DNA of 19,702 nt from the NCBI GenBank assembly GCA_003457135.1, contig DMSQ01000101.1:1-19702 (forward strand), written 5' to 3'. Under the pieces are notes generated by a model, which made no database searches, was not told the origin of the DNA, and saw only the letters and a program-made list of their open reading frames with translations. Shown piece after piece: positions 14,026-19,702 of the stretch. Within the stretch, counting starts at the first letter, position 1; the number at the start of each line of letters is the position of its first letter. The DNA comes from Prolixibacteraceae bacterium (GTDB taxonomy: Bacteria; Bacteroidota; Bacteroidia; Bacteroidales; Prolixibacteraceae). The translations under genes were made by a program, and so were the position numbers.

Positions 14026-14415
14026 ATGAAAACATTCATTTCGTTAATGATCCTGATGATCGCCTTGATTGTAACCTTGCCACCAGGCAATCAGGTTCAT
14101 GCATCAAATCTCAGCGATCAAAATTCTTTTGTAGTAAATAACCATCAAATTGCACCTGCGGCATTGACCCAGGAGGAAGGAGGTATTCAGGCTGAACCTG
14201 AACAAACCAATGTTGAAGAAGAAGTTTCAGAAAACTTTCTCCTTGATAATTGGGGAGCTTTGCTTATGGGCTTACTTGGGTCCATTGATTTGGTGGCCCG
14301 ATTAACCCCGACGGAAAAGGATAATTCAATAGTCAATTTTCTGATGACTTTATTCAATGCCATAATCCCAAACTTCAGGAAAGGTGGTGGCAGCTTCAAG
14401 TTGTTGTCGAAATAA
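14026..14415 (+). CDS. Secreted or membrane protein with holin-like C-terminal motif
   Basis: 129 residues from ATG 14026. The frame is open back to 13954, but ATG 14026 begins a signal-like segment (residues about 2-20) with a cleavage region near V-H-A-S. Next comes an acidic linker (E-E-G-G-I-Q-A-E-P-E-Q). The C-terminal part contains one hydrophobic stretch (N-W-G-A-L-L-M-G-L-L-G) and L-T-P-T-E-K-D-N-S-I-V-N, then N-A-I-I-P-N-F. That C-terminal motif is seen in small phage membrane proteins of holin type. A signal peptide on such a protein is unusual. It sits between terminators, so it is likely a separate transcription unit. Confidence 0.55.
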   Translation: MKTFISLMILMIALIVTLPPGNQVHASNLSDQNSFVVNNHQIAPAALTQEEGGIQAEPEQTNVEEEVSENFLLDNWGALLMGLLGSIDLVARLTPTEKDNSIVNFLMTLFNAIIPNFRKGGGSFKLLSK

Positions 14416-14437
14416 GTAAATATTACTCGCCGAATTT

Positions 14438-14472
14438 AACCCATGGCTGTTAATCAGATGTGGGTTTTTTTA
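14438..14472 (+). terminator. Probable terminator after the holin-like gene
   Basis: AACCCA (14438-14443) pairs with TGGGTT (14461-14466) around a 17-base loop and is followed by a T run. The stem is modest, but the T run and the position 22 bases after the stop support it. Confidence 0.55.
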
Positions 14473-14500
14473 TGCAAAATAAATAAATAAATATCCGATC

Positions 14501-14521
14501 TGGTATGAAATGTGGTATGAA
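14501..14521 (+). repeat. Short direct repeat TGGTATGAA
   Basis: Two exact copies (14501-14509, 14513-14521) lie 12 bases apart, about one helical turn, 59 bases from the tRNA-Leu 3' end. Closely spaced repeats next to a tRNA can be integrase arm sites. The role here is inference. Confidence 0.4.
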
Positions 14522-14528
14522 TTAAAAT

Positions 14529-14560
14529 AAAAAAACCGCTGAAGATATTGATCTACAGCG
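14529..14560 (-). terminator. Terminator of tRNA-Leu
   Basis: On the minus strand CGCTG (complement of 14556-14560) pairs with CAGCG (complement of 14537-14541) and is followed by G and seven Ts. The loop is 14 bases. It may work in both directions, because ATTTTAATTTT follows on the plus strand. Confidence 0.6.
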
Positions 14561-14579
14561 ATTTTAATTTTACTAAAAG

Positions 14580-14615
14580 TGCCCGGAACAAGACTCGAAC
14601 TTGCACAAGCTTGCG
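14580..14615. other. Candidate prophage attachment site in the tRNA 3' end
   Basis: The 3' end of tRNA-Leu faces the prophage side, the arrangement left by integrases that target tRNA genes. No second copy of the core is in the window (it would lie beyond the left edge) and no integrase is in view, so this is a positional inference. Confidence 0.25.
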
Positions 14616-14663
14616 CTCACTAGTCCCTGAAACTAGCGTGTCTACCAATTTCACCATCCGGGC
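14580..14663 (-). tRNA. tRNA-Leu (anticodon CAG)
   Basis: The minus strand folds as a class II tRNA of 84 bases. The acceptor stem is GCCCGGA (complement of 14657-14663) with TCCGGGC (complement of 14581-14587) and discriminator A at 14580. The D-arm contains GGTAGACACG. The anticodon stem CTAGT/ACTAG encloses loop TTCAGGG, giving CAG. There is a long variable arm and a T-loop TTCGAGT. CCA is not encoded, as is common in Bacteroidota. Confidence 0.95.
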
Positions 14664-14687
14664 ATGTGCTTTTCGTTTAAAGCGCAG

Positions 14688-14716
14688 CAAATATAGAAAT
14701 TTTTAGTTTTGGTCAA
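14688..14716 (-). promoter_or_regulatory. Promoter of tRNA-Leu
   Basis: On the minus strand TTG (complement of 14714-14716) is followed after 18 bases by TATATTTG (complement of 14688-14695), an exact TAnnTTTG. It lies 25 bases upstream of the tRNA 5' end. Confidence 0.65.
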
Positions 14717-14851
14717 TTGCTTTTCCATACATAAAATTTCAAATATTATTCTTTCCTCCTGGCCTGCTGTCCGGTGCCAATCGTTCACAGCTTGTTATAC
14801 TCATTAAGCTAACCGTTTATCGGTAATAATCAGGCATTGGTCGTTTTATTT

Positions 14852-14859
14852 TATCTTTA
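14852..14859 (+). promoter_or_regulatory. Candidate -7 element (TATCTTTA) upstream of the isoprenoid-type gene
   Basis: The element matches TAnnTTTG except at the last base and lies 44 bases before the ATG at 14903. No TTG at the right distance is seen, so support is limited. Confidence 0.35.
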
Positions 14860-14902
14860 TTCACTAAAAACCCGGATATTGCATGAACCAATTCTGAAAC
14901 CT

Positions 14903-16138
14903 ATGCTGAAAGATTATACCCAACAGTACGCTGAAATTTGGGACGCATGTTCTACCGGGTTACCACAATTTACCAAATTGTACTCAACCCACGAAAAACT
15001 ACAAAAAGAGCAAACGCTCGATCAGTTTCTGCAATCAATCCAGTCATTCAGGAAAAAGCAAATAAGCCGTAAAATATTGACTAATGCCGATCAGCAAATC
15101 TTCTTGAGCAAAACCCGTGATTTTCTGCGCGTTGGACTCGATTTTACTGAAAGTCAGCTCGGAATGATGTTTTCGGATGATCTGACAGATGCCACCCGGA
15201 AATTTGTCAGGCAAGCCCGCGCCTTCGATCCGGGATTAACTTTCCATGATATTTTCCAAGCCTGCCGGAATATGTGGATCATGAATGGTTTGCAGATTAT
15301 TATGGGAATCCCGGTACAATTGACTCCCTCTATTTTTGCTTACAGTTTGTTGTATCCATATACCGACAATCTGATTGATGATCCGGACATTTCAGGATTC
15401 CAAAAAATGATTTTCAGTCAACGTTTCCGCCAGCGGCTTTCAGGCCAAAGAATTGAACCTTCAACCCCGAAGGAAACCATCATATTCAGCCTGGTCGAAA
15501 TGATAGAAAATCAATATCCAAGGGATATTTTTCCTGAGGTTTTTAAAAGTCTGCTTGGCATTCACGATGCCCAAACCAATAGCTTGAAATTAATTGAGTA
15601 CCCTGATCAGTTATCAGAAATGGAAACTTTAAAAATCTGTATGGCAAAAGGTGGTGCATCAGTTTTGGCTGATGGTTTTCTTATTGCAGGGAAACTTACT
15701 AAAGCACAACAATACTTTTTATTTGGATTTGGCGCTTATCTTCAACTTCTGGATGATATCGAGGATGTTGCTGAAGATTTCAGGGCTGGATTAATGACAG
15801 CTTTTTCCAAGGATGCATTTCATTCGCCACTCGATAAAAAATTGAACAAAACCTTTTGGTTTGGCGAAGAGGTGATGAAAAGTCTTGACTATTTTGAAGG
15901 AAAACAACCCGATCTGTTTAAATCGCTGATGCGTCGAAGTATAGATCTTTTTATTGCCGAAGCAGTAGCACAAAATCCGGTAGCATACAGTGAACAGTAT
16001 GTGTCTGAATTTGAGAACTTTTCTCCCTTTCATTTTTCTTATATCCGAAAGCGAAAAGATCAATTTATGCCTTATAACGGGTTCTTACTTACCGCCATCG
16101 AAGAAATTGCTTTTTCTGAAAGTGTGATTCAATCCTGA
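14903..16138 (+). CDS. Class I isoprenoid (polyprenyl/squalene-synthase-like) biosynthesis enzyme
   Basis: 411 residues from ATG 14903. The frame is open to 14837, but that extension has no homology-like sequence and overlaps the probable promoter. The protein is all-helical with two aspartate-rich motifs. D155-N-L-I-D159-D160-P-D corresponds to the first DDxxD-type motif, and Q-L-L-D284-D285-I-E-D-V-A-E-D to the second. These bind Mg-diphosphate in class I terpenoid synthases. The spacing of about 130 residues fits the fold. Product specificity (squalene-, phytoene- or prenyl-transferase type) cannot be told from sequence. It is the first gene of the chromosomal flank and starts 240 bases right of the tRNA. 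Confidence 0.7.
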   Translation: MLKDYTQQYAEIWDACSTGLPQFTKLYSTHEKLQKEQTLDQFLQSIQSFRKKQISRKILTNADQQIFLSKTRDFLRVGLDFTESQLGMMFSDDLTDATRKFVRQARAFDPGLTFHDIFQACRNMWIMNGLQIIMGIPVQLTPSIFAYSLLYPYTDNLIDDPDISGFQKMIFSQRFRQRLSGQRIEPSTPKETIIFSLVEMIENQYPRDIFPEVFKSLLGIHDAQTNSLKLIEYPDQLSEMETLKICMAKGGASVLADGFLIAGKLTKAQQYFLFGFGAYLQLLDDIEDVAEDFRAGLMTAFSKDAFHSPLDKKLNKTFWFGEEVMKSLDYFEGKQPDLFKSLMRRSIDLFIAEAVAQNPVAYSEQYVSEFENFSPFHFSYIRKRKDQFMPYNGFLLTAIEEIAFSESVIQS

Positions 16139-16167
16139 AATAAATCAACTTTTGCAGGTATTTGTTT

Positions 16168-16175
16168 TATCTTTA
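16168..16175 (+). promoter_or_regulatory. Candidate -7 element (TATCTTTA) upstream of the GH2 gene
   Basis: The element is TATCTTTA, as at 171-178 and 14852-14859, and lies 103 bases before the ATG at 16278. The upstream TTG (16152-16154) is only 13 bases away, shorter than the usual 19-21, so support is moderate at best. Confidence 0.35.
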
Positions 16176-16277
16176 CTTTTCGACTGATAATCGTCCGGAT
16201 TTGGTTCCTGGGCCGATATAATAATTTATAGCTGTTATTGGTTGAATAGAAAACAACAACCATTAAAATCTCACCGA

Positions 16278-18731
16278 ATGAAAAAACTTATCCTGAATAT
16301 TCCGCTTGGACTATTCCTTTTGCTTCTTTTAATTCATTGTCAGTTTAAACAGGAAAAATCACCATACACAAAATTAGGTTCAAAACTGGAAAAAGCCCGC
16401 TCTATCCTGAATTTTGGCAAAGAATGGAAATTTTACCTTGGTGATGCCTTGGGTGCTGATGCTTCAGGTTTTGACGATTCGATGTGGCGTAAACTAAATT
16501 TGCCGCACGATTGGAGCATCGAGGGCGAGTTCAGCGATAAACATCCGGCTTCTCCCGGTGGTGGAGCTTTACCCGGAGGTATTGGCTGGTATCGCAAAAT
16601 GTTTAACGTTTCTCCTGAAGAACTTAAAGGTACAGTTTTTATCGATTTTGACGGCGTTTACCAGAACAGCGAAGTGTGGATCAATGGTCATTCCGTAGGC
16701 AAACGGTTCTATGGGTACAGTTCGTTCAGGTACGAACTGACCCCCTTTCTGGTTGCCGGTGATAATGTGATTTCAGTTAAGGTTGATAACTCCGCACAGC
16801 CCAATTCGCGCTGGTATTCCGGTTCGGGAATTTACCGCAATGTTTGGCTAGTGACTACCGGAAAAACTCATATCGCTCATTGGGGTACTTTTGTCAGTAC
16901 TCCAAAAATAACCGATACAAAGGCTAAGGTTAAAATCGAAACCAAAATCAGGAACAATCTGTCTGAAGATCAGGAGCTTTTTCTGGAGACAGTTATTCTT
17001 GATCCATCAGGAAACGAAGTTGCCTCCGGAAGAATGAAAACCGATGGAATCAAGGATTCGATAGTAAATAGCGCTTTTGATTTTGACATCCCCAATCCAA
17101 TTTTATGGAACCTGGATGTGCCCAAATTGTATTCTGCGGTTTCAATGGTTTATGTTGATGGCGATCTGGTTGATAATTATACTACTCCATTTGGTATCCG
17201 CAGTTTTAAGTTTGATGCTGAAAAAGGATTTTCGCTGAATGGAAAAAGTTTGAAAATAAACGGAGTTTGCAATCATCACGATTTAGGCTGTCTGGGCTCA
17301 GCCATCAACAAGCGGGCATTGGAACGTCAGATCGAAATCCTGAAAGGCATGGGTTGCAACGCCATCCGTACTTCGCACAATCCGCCAGCTCCTGAATTAC
17401 TTGATCTGGCCGACCAGATGGGAATGATTATTATGGATGAAGCCTTTGATATGTGGAAGAAACCCAAAAACAAGTTCGATTACAGTACGGTTTGGGACGA
17501 AATGCATAAAAAAGACCTACAGGATATGATTTTGCGCGACCGTAATCACCCCAGTGTGATGATCTGGAGCATTGGAAACGAAATTCTGGAGCAATGGGAC
17601 AGAACCGGAATTGCCCTCGCCAAAGAACTGGCCGGTTATGTTCGGGAACTGGATACCACCCGTCCGATCACATCCGCAACCAACGAACCGAGGCCACACA
17701 ATTATATTATTCGATCTGGAGTTCTTGATCTGATTGGGTATAATTATCATCATAACGATTTTGCTTCTTTTCCTGAGACTTTTCCAGGACAAAAATTCAT
17801 CGGAGCCGAAACCGTTTCGGCCTTGATGACCCGAGGCGTTTATGATATGCCTTCCGAAGAAATACGCCGCTGGCCGGCAGGTAAAGACTGGAAGGGAAAA
17901 ATGCCGAATGCAGACAATACCTGTTCCTCGTACGATAACGTTTCAACGCCATGGGGTTCGACACACGAAGAAACCATGAAAGTGATCAAAAAACACAACT
18001 ATTTATCCGGACAATTTATATGGACTGGTTTCGATTATTTAGGCGAACCAACTCCTTACTGGTGGCCGTCACGAAGTTCATACTTCGGAATTGTTGATCT
18101 GGCGGGCTTCCCTAAAGATGTTTACTATATGTATCAGAGTGAGTGGACCAATAAAGATGTGCTACATATTTTCCCGCACTGGAACTGGGATGAAGGACAG
18201 GTTGTCGATATTTGGGCCTACAGTAATGCCGAAGAAGTTGAGTTATTTCTGAATAACAATTCGTTGGGCGTTCAGAAAAAACAAGGCGACGATTTGCACC
18301 TGATGTGGAAAGTTCCTTATACTCCCGGTACTTTAAAAGCTATTTCGCGCACCGACGGGAAGGAAATTCTGGTTCAGGAAGTGAAAACAGCCGGTGTGCC
18401 TGCCAAATTAGTTGTTACCGCCGATCGTTCTGCCATTAAAGCTGACGGATCTGATCTTTCTTTCCTGACGATTGATGTGGTTGATGCGAATGGTGTAATA
18501 GTTCCAAATGCCGATAACCTGGTGGAATTCAGGATTGAAGGATCGGGAGCAATTGTTGGTGTTGATAACGGAGATCCGGTCAGCCACGAATCGTTCAAAG
18601 CTAAGCAACGAAAAGCATTCCATGGCAAATGCCTGGTTGTTATTCAATCAGGTGAACTTCCCGGAATAATTAAATTGACAGCCAGTTCACACGGACTGCC
18701 AGACTCCGGTATTGAGATTATAACGAATTAA
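16278..18731 (+). CDS. GH2 family beta-galactosidase-type glycosidase, lipoprotein
   Basis: 817 residues from ATG 16278; a TTG 36 bases upstream is in frame but lies before the signal. Residues 1-20 are a lipoprotein-type signal with C21 (lipobox L-I-H-C, H at -1 is unusual). The GH2 N-terminal jelly-roll covers about 46-195 (W-R-K-L-N-L-P-H-D-W; W-Y-R-K; N-S-R-W-Y-S-G-S-G-I-Y-R-N-V-W). The Ig-like domain follows to about 310. The TIM barrel has H-N-P-P, W-S-I-G-N-E435 (acid/base) and F-I-G-A-E511-T (nucleophile), then W-T-G-F-D-Y-L-G-E-P-T. A C-terminal DUF4982-type and Ig-like region follows (about 650-817). It releases non-reducing beta-linked galactose, or a related sugar, from polysaccharides at the cell surface; substrate not determined. 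Confidence 0.85.
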   Translation: MKKLILNIPLGLFLLLLLIHCQFKQEKSPYTKLGSKLEKARSILNFGKEWKFYLGDALGADASGFDDSMWRKLNLPHDWSIEGEFSDKHPASPGGGALPGGIGWYRKMFNVSPEELKGTVFIDFDGVYQNSEVWINGHSVGKRFYGYSSFRYELTPFLVAGDNVISVKVDNSAQPNSRWYSGSGIYRNVWLVTTGKTHIAHWGTFVSTPKITDTKAKVKIETKIRNNLSEDQELFLETVILDPSGNEVASGRMKTDGIKDSIVNSAFDFDIPNPILWNLDVPKLYSAVSMVYVDGDLVDNYTTPFGIRSFKFDAEKGFSLNGKSLKINGVCNHHDLGCLGSAINKRALERQIEILKGMGCNAIRTSHNPPAPELLDLADQMGMIIMDEAFDMWKKPKNKFDYSTVWDEMHKKDLQDMILRDRNHPSVMIWSIGNEILEQWDRTGIALAKELAGYVRELDTTRPITSATNEPRPHNYIIRSGVLDLIGYNYHHNDFASFPETFPGQKFIGAETVSALMTRGVYDMPSEEIRRWPAGKDWKGKMPNADNTCSSYDNVSTPWGSTHEETMKVIKKHNYLSGQFIWTGFDYLGEPTPYWWPSRSSYFGIVDLAGFPKDVYYMYQSEWTNKDVLHIFPHWNWDEGQVVDIWAYSNAEEVELFLNNNSLGVQKKQGDDLHLMWKVPYTPGTLKAISRTDGKEILVQEVKTAGVPAKLVVTADRSAIKADGSDLSFLTIDVVDANGVIVPNADNLVEFRIEGSGAIVGVDNGDPVSHESFKAKQRKAFHGKCLVVIQSGELPGIIKLTASSHGLPDSGIEIITN

Positions 18732-18779
18732 AGCCCCTCTAATTCACTGATCAAACTACAATTCTTTATACAAATTACT

Positions 18780-18787
18780 TATTTTTG
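18780..18787 (+). promoter_or_regulatory. Candidate -7 element (TATTTTTG) upstream of the DUF1080 gene
   Basis: An exact TAnnTTTG lies 63 bases before the ATG at 18851, with no TTG at the expected distance upstream. A second possibility is TTG (18785-18787) with TATATTAA (18809-18816). Confidence 0.4.
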
Positions 18788-18850
18788 ACTAGTGATTCGA
18801 AACACTATTATATTAACTAATTCCTTCCGGGATTACAAAAAAAACAAATC

Positions 18851-19588
18851 ATGAAGAAGAACATTTTTATAACTATTTCAATTGCATTTGCGATCCTGAT
18901 CGCACTGCCTGGATTTTCACAAACCGTTAACCAACTTTCGAAAAAAGAGAAAAAAGAAGGCTGGGCGCTGTTATTTAATGGTAAGAACTTCGATGGATGG
19001 AGACAATGCAACGGCGCTGCCATGCCTGAAAACTGGGTGATTGAAGAAGATGCCATGAAGGTAGTGATTGGCGAAGGCAAGAACCCCGGCCAGGGTGCGA
19101 ATGGAGACATCCTTTTTCAGGACAAAAAATTTAAAAACTTCGAACTTTCGATTGATTGGAAAGCCAGTAAATCGGCCAACTCCGGAATTTTCTTCAACGT
19201 GCGCGAAGTTCCGGGAAAACCTATCTATTATGCTTCACCCGAAATTCAGGTTCTCGACAACGTGGATGCCACCGACAATAAAATTGACAGCCATTTAGCC
19301 GGCTCGCTTTACGACATGCTTCCTGCCGATCCGAAAACAGTTAAACCTGTTGGTTCATGGAATACCATCGTCATCAAAGTAAAAGACGGACAGGTTACAC
19401 ACACCCAAAACGGTGTTAAAGTGGTCTCGTACTCGTTATGGACTCCGGAATGGGATGCAATGGTAGCCAAAAGCAAATTCAAAACTTTCCCCGGATTTAC
19501 CGAAGGAATCTCGAAAGAAGGTTTCATTGGCCTTCAGGATCACGGATACCCGGTTTGGTTCCGCAATATCAAAATTCGGGAACTTTAG
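18851..19588 (+). CDS. DUF1080 protein, secreted 3-keto-disaccharide-hydrolase-like
   Basis: The 245-residue protein has a Sec signal (residues about 1-22, ending G-F-S-Q, a cleavage site common in this phylum). After K-K-E-K-K-E-G-W comes the DUF1080 start, L-L-F-N-G-K-N-F-D-G-W (about 39-49). Later come N-S-G-I-F-F-N-V-R, E-I-Q-V-L-D-N, H-L-A-G-S-L-Y and G-F-I-G-L-Q-D-H-G-Y-P-V-W-F-R-N-I-K-I-R. This is the standard single-domain jelly-roll layout of the 3-keto-disaccharide hydrolase family. Its members act in oxidised-sugar degradation with oxidoreductases. It probably works with the GH2 enzyme upstream. I see no terminator in the remaining 114 bases. Confidence 0.85.
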   Translation: MKKNIFITISIAFAILIALPGFSQTVNQLSKKEKKEGWALLFNGKNFDGWRQCNGAAMPENWVIEEDAMKVVIGEGKNPGQGANGDILFQDKKFKNFELSIDWKASKSANSGIFFNVREVPGKPIYYASPEIQVLDNVDATDNKIDSHLAGSLYDMLPADPKTVKPVGSWNTIVIKVKDGQVTHTQNGVKVVSYSLWTPEWDAMVAKSKFKTFPGFTEGISKEGFIGLQDHGYPVWFRNIKIREL

Positions 19589-19702
19589 AAACTGTTTAGA
19601 TTTTATTTTTTGCCCATGTGGCATTAATATCAATAGAAAAAATAACCATAACAACTTTTATCCGTTAGGACATTAACAGAATCGGGTAGGAAGCGGCTCG
19701 CA

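Noticed and set aside
14837..14902. Upstream start for the isoprenoid-type gene
   Set aside because: The added 22 residues look like promoter/leader translation (TATCTTTA lies in it) and are not enzyme-like; ATG 14903 is preferred.
16242..16277. TTG start upstream of the GH2 ATG
   Set aside because: It would place 12 polar residues before the lipoprotein signal; ATG 16278 begins a clean signal peptide.

Overview
The window is a piece of a Bacteroidota chromosome, most like environmental Bacteroidia/Marinilabiliales; that placement is inference. It rests on TAnnTTTG-type -7 promoter elements, leaders that mostly lack Shine-Dalgarno sites, an ISAs1-type transposase, DUF6573, a lipoprotein GH2 enzyme and a DUF1080 enzyme. 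The left 14.5 kb is the late region of a tailed prophage or prophage remnant. The right 5 kb is ordinary chromosome. A tRNA-Leu(CAG) sits at the junction with its 3' end facing the prophage, which suggests the integration site.

Layout: (1) 1-235 is the end of an IS with the start of an ISAs1-like transposase on the minus strand. It has inserted in a tape-measure gene and left only that gene's C-terminal 148 codons (236-682). (2) 857-10585 is a tail, baseplate and adhesin module, all on the plus strand with short gaps or 1-4 bp overlaps. It holds two larger structural proteins at its ends (857-2023 and 8660-10585). Between them lie six short, modular fibre-like genes: a YadA-head-like protein, a frameshifted fibre gene, a fibre with an LDADLLDG motif, an FN3/PKD/LRR-like protein, a small beta-rich protein and a seven-bladed Asp-box propeller. 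A small gene of unknown function (8154-8648) follows them. (3) 10770-11943 is a lysis cassette (membrane/coiled-coil protein, GH108 endolysin, second membrane protein) that ends at a strong terminator. (4) 12337-14415 is an accessory cluster: DUF6573, a SymE-like protein, three small acidic proteins and a secreted or membrane protein with a phage-holin-like C-terminus. (5) Next come terminators, a short direct repeat and tRNA-Leu. (6) The chromosomal genes are a class I isoprenoid-synthase-like protein, a GH2 beta-galactosidase-type lipoprotein and a DUF1080 (3-keto-disaccharide hydrolase-like) secreted protein.

Two kinds of dispersed repeat have entered the phage genes. GC-rich inverted hairpin pairs (667-851 and 10586-10719) bracket the whole tail module, and the first pair supplies both the tape-measure stop codon and a Shine-Dalgarno for the next gene. 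Two copies of a CTTCGACA(A/G)GCTCA element lie in frame inside tail genes. The IS insertion, the single-base frameshift, the inserted repeats and the absence of an integrase or head genes in view suggest a decaying prophage. The rest of it would lie to the left of the window.

No clearly new biochemical system is evident. The best candidates for novelty are the uncharacterised accessory cluster at 12337-14415 and the repeat-bracketed, multi-gene adhesin cassette.
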